From Gemmobacter serpentinus (lineage in GTDB: Bacteria; Pseudomonadota; Alphaproteobacteria; Rhodobacterales; Rhodobacteraceae), in NCBI RefSeq assembly GCF_008973825.1, contig NZ_WCHR01000007.1, positions 224,380 through 288,379 of the forward strand: a DNA stretch of 64,000 nucleotides. The letters run 5' to 3'. Positions within the stretch are counted from its first letter, which is position 1, and the number at the start of each line of letters is the position of its first letter. The notes beneath the pieces are model-generated. The model had not been told where the DNA came from. It saw only the letters and a program-made list of their open reading frames with translations, and did no database searches. Below are positions 18,160-28,800 of this stretch, piece after piece. The position numbers were made by a program, and so were the translations under genes.

Positions 18160-18642
18160 ATGCCCGAACCCGATGCCGCCCCGCCGCCGCCGAAGCGCAA
18201 ATCGCGCCTGCCGATGATGCTTGGCCTCGCTCTGGGTCTTCTTCTTGGTGCCGGCGGCTTCTATGCCAGCTATGCGCGGCTGATTCTTCCGGGCGGGTCC
18301 CTGCCATGGGCGCACACAGCCGTGCCTTCAGGCGCAGGGCCGCCTGTCGCCTTCGTTGCGGTGGACCCGGTGATGATCTCGCTTGGCGCAGCCGGGCTGA
18401 ACCAACATCTGCGCATGTCCGCGCAGCTCGAGGTGCCGCCGGCCTATGTTGCAGAGGTTACTCATCTCATTCCGCGCGTTCTGGATGTGACGAACACCTA
18501 TCTGCGCGCGGTGGAGGTCACGCGGTTGCAGGATCCGGCGGCGCTGATCCGCATCCGGGGCCACCTGTTGCGACGTATCCAGCTGGTCACCGGTGAGGGC
18601 CGGGTGAACGACCTGCTCATCACCGAGTTCATCTTAAACTGA
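18160..18642 (+). CDS. fliL: Flagellar basal body-associated protein FliL
   Basis: A 160-residue single-pass membrane protein: a short cytoplasmic tail rich in Pro/Lys, one helix (MLGLALGLLLGAGGFYASYA), then a periplasmic domain with the FliL pattern VAFVAVDPVMISLG, HLRMSAQLEV and a C-terminal VNDLLITEFILN. FliL surrounds the stator and stabilises it. It heads the rightward arm and lies opposite fliF across the CtrA-type site. Confidence 0.92.
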   Translation: MPEPDAAPPPPKRKSRLPMMLGLALGLLLGAGGFYASYARLILPGGSLPWAHTAVPSGAGPPVAFVAVDPVMISLGAAGLNQHLRMSAQLEVPPAYVAEVTHLIPRVLDVTNTYLRAVEVTRLQDPAALIRIRGHLLRRIQLVTGEGRVNDLLITEFILN

Positions 18643-18651
18643 GAGGCCAGA

Positions 18652-19038
18652 ATGGACCTGATCGCTGATATGCTGATGATCGCCGGTGCGCTTGGCTTGG
18701 CGCTATATTGCGCCGTCCTGTCCAGACGCCTGCGCAAGCTTTCAAGCCTCGAATCGGGAATGGGCGCGGCAGTTGCCGTGCTTTCGGCGCAGGTTGATGA
18801 CCTGACCCGCACCCTGGAACGGGCGCGCGCCGCCTCCACCGCCTCTGCCTCGACATTGCAAGGGCTGACCGATAGGGCGGAGACGGTCGCCGCACGACTG
18901 GAGGTCATGCTGGCGTCGATGCAGGATATCCCACCGCTGGAGCCGCCGTCGCCGCCCGTCACCGAGCCACAGGACCTTCGCAAACCCCGCTTTTTGCGCC
19001 GTCGCAGCAACCGCACAGGTCAGGAGGTGATGCAATGA
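18652..19038 (+). CDS. Flagellar-locus membrane protein, DUF6468-like
   Basis: A 128-residue protein with one N-terminal hydrophobic helix (MLMIAGALGLALYCAVL) followed by a predicted coiled coil (about residues 40-95, VLSAQVDDLTRTLERARAAS) and a proline-rich, then basic, tail. It resembles the DUF6468 proteins found next to fliL and motE in alphaproteobacterial flagellar clusters. It starts 9 bp after fliL and overlaps motE by 4 bp, so it belongs to the motor operon. Its exact role is unknown to me. Confidence 0.75.
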   Translation: MDLIADMLMIAGALGLALYCAVLSRRLRKLSSLESGMGAAVAVLSAQVDDLTRTLERARAASTASASTLQGLTDRAETVAARLEVMLASMQDIPPLEPPSPPVTEPQDLRKPRFLRRRSNRTGQEVMQ

Positions 19039-19601
19039 TCTGTAGGCTCGGTGGTGGCATCCTAGTCAGCCTGCTTCTGCTTTTGCTTTCCAGCGCGGCG
19101 TTGCGCGTCGGAATTGGTGTCGGTCAGGCGATTGCTGCCGGGGCAGAGCCCGATATGCCATCGGACGATCGCTCGATGCCACTGTCCTGCCCTCCTCCGC
19201 CGGTCGCTCTTGCTGAGGCCCTGAGGGAACGTGAGAAGCGGGTCGAGATCCGCGAGGTCGCGCTGGCGGAACGCATCTCGGCCCTGGATCTGTCAGAGGC
19301 GGTGATCCAGCAACGCCTCGACGAATTGAACATGGCAGAGACACGATTGCGCGCAACACTTTCGCTCGCCGATGAGGCAGCAGAGAAGGATCTTGCGCAA
19401 TTGACCGAAGTTTATCAGGCCATGAAGCCAAAAGAGGCCGCACGCCTTTTCGACGGGATGGACCCGCAATTTGCCGCCGGATTTCTGGGCCGGATGCGGC
19501 CGAAAGAGGCCGCGGCAATCCTCGCCGGAATGTCTGAGCCCAATGCCTATGCCGCAACTGCGCTGCTGGCCGGGCGCAATGCCAATGTTCCGCGCGAATA
19601 G
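19035..19601 (+). CDS. motE: MotE-like flagellar motor chaperone
   Basis: A 188-residue periplasmic or membrane-anchored protein. An N-terminal hydrophobic segment (GGILVSLLLLLLSSAAL) is followed by a coiled coil (about residues 60-125) and an MgtE-N-like alpha repeat: LTEVYQAMKPKEAARLFDGM and FLGRMRPKEAAAILAGM. This layout matches MotE, the chaperone of the periplasmic motor protein MotC in Sinorhizobium. The start overlaps the stop of the preceding gene (ATGA). The assignment is by domain layout and context. Confidence 0.8.
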   Translation: MICRLGGGILVSLLLLLLSSAALRVGIGVGQAIAAGAEPDMPSDDRSMPLSCPPPPVALAEALREREKRVEIREVALAERISALDLSEAVIQQRLDELNMAETRLRATLSLADEAAEKDLAQLTEVYQAMKPKEAARLFDGMDPQFAAGFLGRMRPKEAAAILAGMSEPNAYAATALLAGRNANVPRE

Positions 19602-19676
19602 AATGCCGGGTGGCAAGCCTTTCTTAAATTTCAGGCGCGAAGATCAGGCAAGCAAGCGAGCGAGCAGGAGGGGGCG

Positions 19677-20546
19677 ATGATCGGAATAGTCGGGATCGTA
19701 TTGATCTTCGTGATGGTGTTTGGTGGCTATGTGCTTGCCGGGGGCAAGATGGGGATCATCCTCAAATCCCTGCCCTTCGAAATGATCATGATCGGTGGTG
19801 CGGCGCTCGGTGCCTTTTTGGTCGCCAATGATGGCCATGCGGTGAAAAAGGCGCTGCGCGATATCGCCAAGGTTTTCAGGGGCGCGCACTGGAAACCGGC
19901 AGATTATCGCGACCTGCTTTGCCTGCTGTTTGAACTGATCCGTCTGGCGCGCGGAAATCCCGTCGCCCTGGAAGAACATATCGAAAAGCCGAAGGACTCT
20001 CCCATCTTCAGCAGATATCCCCGGATCCTGCACGATCATGAAGCCGTCGATTTGATTTGCGACACCATGCGCGCCGCCTCGATGAACTATGACGACCCAC
20101 ATCAGGTTGAAGAAGTGCTGGATAAAAGGATGGAGACATCCAAACATCACGCCCTGCATTCCAGTCATGCGCTGCAATCCATGGCCGATGCCCTGCCGGC
20201 CCTTGGGATCGTCGCCGCCGTGCTCGGAGTCATCAAGACCATGGGCTCCATCGATCAGCCGCCTGAGGTTCTTGGCAAGATGATCGGCGGGGCCCTCGTC
20301 GGGACATTTCTGGGCGTGTTTCTCTCCTACGGGATTGTCGGCCCCTTTGCGACGCGGCTGCGCACGGTGACCGAGGAGGATGATCATTTCTATCAGCTCA
20401 TCCGCGAGGTGCTTGTGGCCAATCTCTACAGCCACCCGGCAAATATCTGCATAGAGGTCGGACGCCAAAACACGCCACATGCGCTGCGACCAAGTTTTTC
20501 GGATCTTGAACAGGCCTTGCGCGGATTGAAGGCAGATGCAGCATGA
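19677..20546 (+). CDS. motA: Flagellar motor stator protein MotA
   Basis: A 289-residue stator protein that, with MotB, couples ion flow to rotation. The N-terminal helix pair GIVGIVLIFVMVFGGYVLAG and FEMIMIGGAALGAFLVAN is typical, followed by a large cytoplasmic domain and the conserved MADALPALGIVAAVLGVIKT and GGALVGTFLGVFLSYGIVGP segments. AGGAGG lies just upstream of the ATG. No motB is found in the window; the next gene overlaps by 4 bp and is not MotB. Confidence 0.95.
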   Translation: MIGIVGIVLIFVMVFGGYVLAGGKMGIILKSLPFEMIMIGGAALGAFLVANDGHAVKKALRDIAKVFRGAHWKPADYRDLLCLLFELIRLARGNPVALEEHIEKPKDSPIFSRYPRILHDHEAVDLICDTMRAASMNYDDPHQVEEVLDKRMETSKHHALHSSHALQSMADALPALGIVAAVLGVIKTMGSIDQPPEVLGKMIGGALVGTFLGVFLSYGIVGPFATRLRTVTEEDDHFYQLIREVLVANLYSHPANICIEVGRQNTPHALRPSFSDLEQALRGLKADAA

Positions 20547-22696
20547 TCCGTTGGCTGTTCTGCGCCCTGCTCCTTCTCATCCCACTCACGCTGCGGGCGG
20601 GCCCAATGCTTGTGACCTCCGGCGAACATGACGGCTTCACTCGATTGGTGATCACCTTGCCACATGCCCAAGACTGGCAGCTTGGCCGGATGCAGGATGG
20701 CTATCGCCTCAGCCTCCCGGATGCGACGGAGGATTATGATCTTTCAAAGGTTGGCGACCGCATCGGTCGCACGCGCCTCGCCGAAGTGCGGCAATTGCCA
20801 GATAGTTCCGACCTGCGCATCGTTGCCGCCTGTGCGTGCCACGCGACCGCCTTTGCATTCCAGCCCGACATCATCGTGGTTGACGTAAAGTCGGGGCCAC
20901 CACCCGCCGGCTCCCCATTTGAACACGCGCTTGAACAGCCCCTGCCCCGCCCAGTACCGTTACCTCAGACGCCCGCTCTCGCCTTGGGGTGGAATATGCG
21001 TCAGACCGGAGGAATCCGGCCGATGGTGACTCCCGACAGGGCTCCACGCGAACTGGGTCGTGACCTGGCGCGCCAGATCGGCACAGCCGCATCTTCGGGT
21101 CTTATCGAGCTTGCCGTGCCGGAGGCAGATGGCGCCGGAGACCCGTCCCTTCCGCAGATTGAGTTGCGGGCGGAGCCCAATCTGGAAATGCATATCGGCG
21201 AACGCGACACTACCGCCATCTTGCAACCAGACTGCCCCGCACCTGAGGAATATATTGCTGAAAACTGGATCCCTGCCGGCACGACCGCCGCGGGCTTCTT
21301 GCAAAAGGTCGCGCAGGTGCTGGCATCAGATATCGACGACCCACCCCCGTCGGATTTGATGTTGGCTGCAAAACTCTATCTGCATTTTGGTTTCGGAACA
21401 GAGGCACGGCAGCTCTTGCAGCAACTTCCTGCATCCGAGGAATACCGTGCTGGCTATATCGCGATCTCACAGGTCATGGACGGCGATCCTGCGGATCCAG
21501 ACCCCTTTGCGGATCTTGCGCATTGCCGCTCGGCCGTGGCGCTTTGGGCCATCCTGGCACGCCCGCACCTGCGTCCGGCTGAACCGATTGCGTCAAATGA
21601 TATTTATCAAGCCTTCGCCAATCTGCCCCGACATTTGCGACACCATTTGGTCGGTCCGTTGATCGACCGACTCCGCGAACAGGGCGACTTAAAAGCCGCA
21701 GACCGGATCCGAGCCGCGATCGAACGCGAGACCAGGCTGACGGAACCTGGCTTTGATCTTGCGCTCGGCCGTCTTCAGATTGCTGAGCAGGAGGAGAACG
21801 CCGCGCGCGCGACACTGGAAAAGGCCGCCGCAACCCCCGGCATCGCAGAAGCAGAAGCACTCATCGCGCTGGTCAAATTGGCCTTTGACAACCGGACGCC
21901 GATCCAACCTGCGCGCCTGCAGAACATTGCGGCCTTGGAGGCACAGTTCGCCGCGGCACCCTTGGGCCTGGACCTGCGTCATGCATTGGTGATCGCCTAT
22001 GCCCTGTCGGGCGAGTTTCAATCCGCCGCGCAGATACTTCGTAGCGCACCTTCAGCAAAAGATCGGTTCTGGACACTTCTGGCGGAGCGCGGCACCGCTG
22101 CCGACCTGCTGGATCTTGCCTTCACGCCGCCAGGCGATGCCGCCCATTTGATCCGGCCCGAAGGCCGGCTCCGGATTGCCAAACAACTCGCAACGCTCGG
22201 CTTCCACGCCGAAGCCGCACAATGGCTTTTGATTGAGGGCGCGGCCGCGCCTCCGGTTGAGGATGCGCGACAATTGGCACTTGCCGAAGCCTATCTCGCG
22301 CTGCATCGCCCCAAAGATGCGCTGGCTTCGCTCGCGGGCAGCAGCCCTCAGGCGGATGACCTGCGCGCCCGGGCCTTGGTTGCCCTTGATCGCAAAGGTG
22401 AGGCCGCCTTGCTGTTGCCGCATCAACCTCCCTCAGAGACGATGCGCCATCTCTTTCGTCGCGAGGGCGACTGGTCACGGGTTGCGGCCACCGATTCTGC
22501 CCTATGGGCCGACGCGGCAAAGGCCTATTTGACAGCGAGGCAGCTGCCTGTCGACGACATGACGCTTGCCGTTGCAAATGAAGCTCTGGACGTTTCGGTG
22601 CAAAACCGGGCAATCGTGGCGAAACTTCTTGCGGGCTCGGCCGTTTCGGCACCATCAGCGGAGACGTCCTCTGCCACGACAATGGCAGTGCCATGA
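20543..22696 (+). CDS. Large secreted TPR-rich motility protein, MotC-like position
   Basis: A 717-residue protein with a signal peptide (LFCALLLLIPLTLRA). The N-terminal part (about residues 22-115) is beta-rich and resembles an AMIN-like module (FTRLVITLPHAQDWQLGRM). A proline-rich linker follows, then from about residue 250 a long array of helical pairs of TPR type such as LALAEAYLALHRPKDALASL. It is coupled to motA by a 4-bp overlap and follows motE, so a periplasmic motor role such as that of MotC is plausible but not shown. It converges on rmuC with 20 bp between. Codon use resembles its neighbours. Confidence 0.7.
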   Translation: MIRWLFCALLLLIPLTLRAGPMLVTSGEHDGFTRLVITLPHAQDWQLGRMQDGYRLSLPDATEDYDLSKVGDRIGRTRLAEVRQLPDSSDLRIVAACACHATAFAFQPDIIVVDVKSGPPPAGSPFEHALEQPLPRPVPLPQTPALALGWNMRQTGGIRPMVTPDRAPRELGRDLARQIGTAASSGLIELAVPEADGAGDPSLPQIELRAEPNLEMHIGERDTTAILQPDCPAPEEYIAENWIPAGTTAAGFLQKVAQVLASDIDDPPPSDLMLAAKLYLHFGFGTEARQLLQQLPASEEYRAGYIAISQVMDGDPADPDPFADLAHCRSAVALWAILARPHLRPAEPIASNDIYQAFANLPRHLRHHLVGPLIDRLREQGDLKAADRIRAAIERETRLTEPGFDLALGRLQIAEQEENAARATLEKAAATPGIAEAEALIALVKLAFDNRTPIQPARLQNIAALEAQFAAAPLGLDLRHALVIAYALSGEFQSAAQILRSAPSAKDRFWTLLAERGTAADLLDLAFTPPGDAAHLIRPEGRLRIAKQLATLGFHAEAAQWLLIEGAAAPPVEDARQLALAEAYLALHRPKDALASLAGSSPQADDLRARALVALDRKGEAALLLPHQPPSETMRHLFRREGDWSRVAATDSALWADAAKAYLTARQLPVDDMTLAVANEALDVSVQNRAIVAKLLAGSAVSAPSAETSSATTMAVP

Positions 22697-22716
22697 CTCA
22701 GGCAAGATTGCCGGGA

Positions 22717-23859
22717 TTAAGGCCCGCTTCCGATCATCGTCGATGTCTCGGGCGCAAGTTCCTCAAAATCAAAATTGTCCAGACGGCGCGCGCGTTTGCC
22801 CGCTTTCTCGGCACTAATTCGGATATCTTCAAGGTCCTTCGCGGCCTGGCCAAAATGGCGATCCAGATTGCCAACGCGATCCCCAAGCCGCGAGACATCC
22901 TGATAGAGCATGGCCAATTCCTTGCGGATCGCGCCAGCTTGTTCGCGCATCCGGGCGTCCTTCAACACAGCGCGCATGGTGTTCAGCGTGGCCATGCAGG
23001 TGGTGGGCGACACGATCCAGACCCGGGCGGCGAAACCGTCACGAATCAACTCCGGAAAATTGGCATGAAGCTCGGCGTAAACCGCCTCAGAGGGCAGGAA
23101 CATCAGCGCACCATCCGCCGTCTCGCCTTCAAGGATATATTTCTCGGCAATGGCCTTGATATGCGCCCGCACAGAACTGCGCAAAAGGCGCGCCGCCATA
23201 TCAAGATCGGCCTGATTCTGGGCGCGCCGCAGCGCCTCATAGGCCTCAAGCGGAAATTTGCTGTCGATGACGATCGGGCCAGGCGGATTGGGCAGATGGA
23301 TCAGGCAATCCGCCCGCCGCCCGTTGGAAAGCGTCGCTTGCATCGTATAGGCATCCGACGGCAGCGCCTTCAGCACAATATCATGCAGCTGGATCTCGCC
23401 AAAAGCACCCCGGGTCTGCTTGTTCGAAAGAATATCCTGCAAAGACAGAACGTTACCAGAGAGTTTCTCGATATTGGCTTGCGCCTTGTCGATCGTTTCC
23501 AGCCGTTGATGCAGATCACCCAGGCTGCGGGCCGTCCGGGTGGCGCTGCCCTGCAGGCTTTCGCCCATCTGCCGCTGCACTTCGGCCAGACGCTGCTCCA
23601 TCACCTGCAGCATCGCGCTCTGGCTCATCGCCTGGGCCTCGGAAACGTGATGCAGCCCTCCCGCGAGACGCTCCTGCCCTTCCGCCAGGGACTGGACGCG
23701 CTGCCCCAACCATCCGATCTGCTGCGCAAGCGGCTCCGCCACCCGCCCAGAGGCGCGCAAGATCAGGAGCAGCATGACGAACAGCAGCAGCAGAACTGCC
23801 GCCACGGCCAGCACGACCGGATCATTCCAAGCCAGCTCGATTGTGCCGATACGAAGCAT
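22717..23859 (-). CDS. rmuC: DNA recombination protein RmuC
   Basis: A 380-residue membrane-anchored RmuC. An N-terminal helix (PVVLAVAAVLLLLFVMLLLI) precedes a long coiled coil (about residues 40-130) and the nuclease-fold domain with KQTRGAFGEIQLHDIV, RADCLIHLPNPPGPIVIDSK and FPLEAYEAL. RmuC limits recombination at inverted repeats in E. coli. The ATG at 23859 abuts the mutL stop with no gap, so the two DNA-maintenance genes form one operon. Confidence 0.93.
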   Translation of the reverse strand: MLRIGTIELAWNDPVVLAVAAVLLLLFVMLLLILRASGRVAEPLAQQIGWLGQRVQSLAEGQERLAGGLHHVSEAQAMSQSAMLQVMEQRLAEVQRQMGESLQGSATRTARSLGDLHQRLETIDKAQANIEKLSGNVLSLQDILSNKQTRGAFGEIQLHDIVLKALPSDAYTMQATLSNGRRADCLIHLPNPPGPIVIDSKFPLEAYEALRRAQNQADLDMAARLLRSSVRAHIKAIAEKYILEGETADGALMFLPSEAVYAELHANFPELIRDGFAARVWIVSPTTCMATLNTMRAVLKDARMREQAGAIRKELAMLYQDVSRLGDRVGNLDRHFGQAAKDLEDIRISAEKAGKRARRLDNFDFEELAPETSTMIGSGP

Positions 23860-25716
23860 CTAGCGGCGTCCAAACAGGCGTTCGATATCGGCCAGCTTCA
23901 GCTCGACATAGGTCGGGCGGCCATGATTGCACTGCCCCGACATCGGCGTATCCTCCATCTCGCGCAGCAGCGCGTTCATCTCTTCGGCGCGCATCTGGCG
24001 ACCAGAACGCACAGAGCCATGGCAGGCCATACGGCTGAGCACAGCGTCGATCCGCCCGCGCAAACGATCGGAACTGCCCAGATCCGCCAGATCATCAAGG
24101 ATATCGCGGATCAGCGCCGCGGCATCGATCCGCCCCAGCAGCGCAGGCGTTTCACGCACCGCAATCGCCCCGCCGCCAAAGGCCTCGATGACCAGACCAA
24201 GCGCCGCCAGATCTTCGGCGACCTCAAGAAGACGCGCAGCATCGGGTTCGGAGAGGTCAACGATTTCGGGGATCAACAGCGCCTGGGCGGTGATCCCATG
24301 CGCCGCGGCCTGGGCTTTCAGTCGCTCATAGACCAGCCGCTCATGCGCGGCGTGCTGGTCCACGATGACCATGCCCCGCGCGGTCTGCGCGATGATGTAG
24401 TTTTCATGCACCTGCGCACGTGCCGCACCCAGGGGGCGTTCGGTCAGGTCGGGCAGGGGCGCGGCAACGGCCTCGATTCGCGCCGAAGGCGCCTCGGCAA
24501 AGCCGAAATCCGGCAGCGGTGCCGGAGCCTGCGCGGTATAGGCGCGGGCGAAACTTGCCTGCGTGGGGCGATCCATCTGATAGACGCGCGGGCCGCCAGG
24601 CATCGATGCCGCAGGCGCGGGCTCGGCGCGGAACGCCTCCAGCGTCTCATCCGCGACGGTGGAGGACGCACGATGCCCCGCGCCCGTCAAGGCCAGCCGC
24701 AGACCCGACACGATCAGCCCGCGCACCAGCGCCGGTTCGCGGAACCGAACCTCGGCCTTGGCGGGATGCACATTCACGTCCACCCGCGCGGGGTCGCATT
24801 GAATATTGAGCACAGCCGCCGGGTGCCGGTCGCGCGACAGCACATCCATATAGGCAGCGCGCAGGGCACCAAACAGCTGCTTGTCCAGCACCGGACGGCC
24901 ATTGACGAACAGGAATTGCGCAGCCGAAGACCCGCGCGAATAGGTCGGCAAGGCGGCATAGCCAGTCAGCCGCAAGCCGTCGCGCTCCAGATCGATGCGC
25001 AGAGCGTTTTCGGTGAAATCCGCCCCGATCACCCGCGCCAGCCGGCCCTGCAAGGCATCGAAGAAATCACCATTTTCCGGCTCGGCCCGGAACACCACCC
25101 GGCCTTCGCCCCCGCCCGTCACATCCCGCAGGGTGAAGCCGACATGCGGTTCCGACAGGGCCAGACGCTTCACCACATCGGCAATCGCGCCCATCTCGGC
25201 GCGGTCGCTGCGCATGAACTTCAGCCGCGCGGGCGTCGCAAAGAACAGATCGCGCAGTTCAACCACCGTGCCACGCGTCAGGGCAGCCGGGCGCACCGGC
25301 CCCATCCGGCCGCCCTCGACCGTGATACATGCCGCCTCGTGCCCTTCCGCGCGCGAGGTGATGTTCAACCGCCCCACCGCGCCAAGGCTGGGCAAGGCCT
25401 CGCCGCGAAAGCCGAAGCTGCGGATATCGAGCAGATCGGAGCCGTCGATCTTGGAGGTCGCGTGCCGCGACAAGGCCAGTGGCAGGTCTTCTGCCGTCAT
25501 GCCACAGCCATCATCGGTGATGCGGATCAGCGTCTTGCCGCCATCGGCATACTCCACCGTGATGCGGCGCGCGCCCGCATCCAGCGCGTTCTCGACCAGT
25601 TCCTTCACCGCCGAGGCCGGGCGTTCCACCACCTCACCCGCGGCGATGCGGTTGATCGCCGCCTCATCCAGCTGGCGGATCACGGGACGCGTTATCTTGG
25701 GGGTATCGAGTTTCAT
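23860..25716 (-). CDS. mutL: DNA mismatch repair protein MutL
   Basis: A 618-residue mismatch repair ATPase. The GHKL domain is intact: [34 protein letters not shown] and [18 protein letters not shown] variable linker (about residues 330-430) leads to a C-terminal dimerisation domain containing [12 protein letters not shown], which fits the metal-dependent endonuclease motif DQHA-x2-E-x4-E; this MutL therefore probably nicks DNA itself. ATG 25716 (MKLDTPKI) is chosen; the upstream in-frame extension overlaps the ftsK terminator. Confidence 0.95.
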   Translation of the reverse strand: MKLDTPKITRPVIRQLDEAAINRIAAGEVVERPASAVKELVENALDAGARRITVEYADGGKTLIRITDDGCGMTAEDLPLALSRHATSKIDGSDLLDIRSFGFRGEALPSLGAVGRLNITSRAEGHEAACITVEGGRMGPVRPAALTRGTVVELRDLFFATPARLKFMRSDRAEMGAIADVVKRLALSEPHVGFTLRDVTGGGEGRVVFRAEPENGDFFDALQGRLARVIGADFTENALRIDLERDGLRLTGYAALPTYSRGSSAAQFLFVNGRPVLDKQLFGALRAAYMDVLSRDRHPAAVLNIQCDPARVDVNVHPAKAEVRFREPALVRGLIVSGLRLALTGAGHRASSTVADETLEAFRAEPAPAASMPGGPRVYQMDRPTQASFARAYTAQAPAPLPDFGFAEAPSARIEAVAAPLPDLTERPLGAARAQVHENYIIAQTARGMVIVDQHAAHERLVYERLKAQAAAHGITAQALLIPEIVDLSEPDAARLLEVAEDLAALGLVIEAFGGGAIAVRETPALLGRIDAAALIRDILDDLADLGSSDRLRGRIDAVLSRMACHGSVRSGRQMRAEEMNALLREMEDTPMSGQCNHGRPTYVELKLADIERLFGRR

Positions 25717-25765
25717 GTCACCAGACCTAGCATGGGCGCGCAGATTCGGCCATGGGGCCAAATGC

Positions 25766-25793
25766 AAAAGGCGCGGGACCCGCCCGCGCCTTT
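25766..25793 (-). terminator. Intrinsic terminator after ftsK
   Basis: On the minus strand, AAAGGCGCGGG-CGGGT-CCCGCGCCTTT is an 11-bp perfect stem with a 5-nt loop followed by a T-rich tract, 22 bp after the ftsK stop. It separates ftsK from the mutL-rmuC operon. Confidence 0.85.
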
Positions 25794-25814
25794 CCATGCA
25801 AACTCACACCGAAA

Positions 25815-28800
25815 TCAGGCCTCGGGGATCAGGATCTCGCGCTTGCCGACATGGTTTGCGGCGGTGACCACACCCTGTTCCTCCATCTGCTCCACAAGGC
25901 GGGCGGCCTTGTTGTAGCCGATGCCCAACTTGCGCTGGATATAAGAGGTGGAACATTTCCGATCCTTGGCGACAATTGCCACCGCCTGATCGTAAAGCGC
26001 ATCCTCGCCTTCGGTATTGCCGCCGGTATTGAGACCGAGCACCGCGTCGATATCCCCCGCGACATCATCCTCCGGTCCCTCGACCACGCCCGACATATAT
26101 TGCGGCGGGCCGAAGGATTTCAGGTGGTTCACGATTTCCTCGACCTCTTCATCGCTGACGAAGGGGCCGTGGATCCGGGTGATGCGCGCACCATTGCCCA
26201 TATACAGCATGTCGCCCTGACCCAGCAATTGTTCGGCACCCTGTTCCCCCAGAATGGTGCGGCTGTCGATTTTCGACGTCACCTGGAAGGAAATCCGGGT
26301 GGGGAAGTTCGCCTTGATGGTGCCGGTGATGACATCGACCGACGGCCGCTGCGTCGCCATGATCAGGTGGATACCCGAGGCGCGCGCCATCTGCGCCAGA
26401 CGCTGGATGCAGGCCTCGATCTCCTTGCCTGCGACCATCATCAGGTCGGCCATCTCGTCGACGATGACGACGATATAGGGCAGCGCCACGGGCGCGAATT
26501 CCTCGGTCTCGAAAACCGGCTCGCCGGTATCCTCGTCAAAGCCGGTCTGGATCGTGCGCTTGAACATCTCGCCCGCGGCCTGCGCCTCGCGGACGCGGCC
26601 ATTATAGCCGTCGATATTGCGCACGCCCATCTTGGACATCTTGCGATACCGCTCTTCCATCTCGCCCACGACCCATTTCAGCGCGACAACCGCCTTTTTC
26701 GGGTCGGTCACCACGGGCGAAAGAAGATGCGGGATGCCATCATAAACCGACAGTTCGAGCATCTTGGGGTCGATCATGATCAACCGGCATTCCTCTGGTG
26801 TCAGCTTGTAAAGCAGGCTGAGGATCATCGTGTTGATCGCGACCGATTTGCCCGAGCCAGTGGTCCCTGCGATCAGCAGGTGGGGCATTTTCGACAGGTT
26901 TGCCACCACCGGATCGCCGCCGATATCCTTGCCAAGCGCCAGCGGCAGCCGCATGTTGCTGTCGCCGAAATCGCGGGCGGCCAGGATCTCGCGCAGCACC
27001 ACCTTTTCGCGGGTGGCATTGGGCAATTCAATGCCGATCACCGACCGTCCCGGCACGGTGGAGACGCGGGCAGACAGCGCCGACATCGAACGCGCAATAT
27101 CGTCAGCCAGACCGATCACCCGGCTGGCCTTCAGGCCCGGCGCGGGTTCCAGCTCATACATGGTGACGACGGGGCCGGGACGGACCGAGACGATCTCGCC
27201 CTTCACACCATAATCATCCAGCACGGATTCCAGCATCCGGGCATTTTCCTCCAGCGCCTCATCCGACAGCGTATGGCGCTGCACGGTGGCGGCCGAGGCC
27301 AGAAGCGACAGCGGCGGCAGTTCATAGGCCTGCGCCATCTGCTCCTCGAACCGCAGGCGGGGTTGGGCCTCTGCCACCGCGCGGGTGGAGGGCTGAACCT
27401 GCTTTTTCAACGGATGCTGCACCACGCCGCGCTTCACCTCTGGTGCGACCAGCGGTGCCGACATGCGCGGGGCCATGCCAGTATCGCGGCTGGGGCTGAC
27501 ACGCAGCGGCATCGGATTGGCGGGTGCGTGGGTCGGTGCCATCATGGCATCCTGCACCTCAAAGCCATCTTCTGCGCCGCCGTCGAAGGCATCATCAAAG
27601 GCCGCATCAAACGCCGCATCGGCATCGTAATCGCCATATCCCTCGGGCTGCCAATCGGCGGCCTCGACCGGCATCGGCTCCTCGGCACCACGGCGCAGGA
27701 AGGCCGGGGCCGGTGATGCCGGGCGATAGGCGCGCAGATCCGCAACCGGCGCAGGGCTGCTTGCGTGCTCTTGCGGCCAATCGGCTTCCACCTGCCAATC
27801 GGCATCGTCCTGCCAATCGGATTCCGCAGGGCGCTGCGGAGCCCCAACCTGCGGTGCAACCGGGGTCTGAACTTGCGGGGCCACCGGCATCTGAACCTGC
27901 GGTGCGGCCATCTCCAGCGGCCGGTTCAGCGGGGCGGGGCGCGCAGCTTGCGGGGCCTGGGGCACGGGCGCGATGCCTTGCGCACGGGCAGCCCCGGCAC
28001 GGATCGCCGCCGCCACAGCCGAGGCCGCCGCCGCCGCAGAAACCACGCGGGCAGGCTGCGCTGTCACAGATTGCGCGTTCACCGGCGCCGCAGGTTTGGG
28101 GGGGGCCATTTTCGGGGCGAGGCGATGGATCTGGGGTTCCAGCCGGAGGGCTGCACCAGCGGACTGCGCCGAAATCGCGTCCTGCAACATCAGGGGCGCG
28201 GGCCGCGCGCCAGTGCCATCCGGGCCTTGCACCCGCTCCAGTGCCTGTCTGCGCGCCTCTGCCGCAGCCGCCACCGCGGCATTGGCCGCAGCCGCGCGGG
28301 CGGCCGCCTGCGCTTCGGCCTGCTGTATCGCCTGTTGCTCTGCCAGCTGAGCCTGTGCAGCGGCGGCACGCGACGCGGCCGAGGCGACCGCAGCCGATAC
28401 AGCGGTCAGCGGCCCGGTGGCCAGGGCCGGGTCCATATCCGGCAGGGGGCCTGCCACAACCGGCGGCTCTGTCCGGGTCACCGGCGGATTGCGGCGCATC
28501 AATGCCGGTTCGCGCCGCGCGATCGCGGCTTGCAGCGGTGTCATATGCGGTTGCGGCGCAGCCGCCCCCTTGCCCAGCCGCACGCGGTTGCGGATAACAT
28601 CAGAGATGCGGGCCTTGATGCGATCTTCGGAAGGCAAGTCGTCCTGGGACATGGCATATTCTTCGACAGGCAATTCGGCAGGGGGCAGATCGGCATCGTT
28701 GGACCCAAAGAACAGACGGCCCAGCAACCCCTCTTTCTTGCGGGGGGCGGAAATTTGCGGCGCGGCCATCGTGGGTTCCGGCGCATAATGTGTGGCGGCC

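Noticed and set aside
22693..25917. A 1074-codon plus-strand open frame
   Set aside because: It lies wholly opposite rmuC and mutL, is rich in Arg, His and Gln, and has no recognisable domain. It is a by-product of GC-rich codon use on the other strand.
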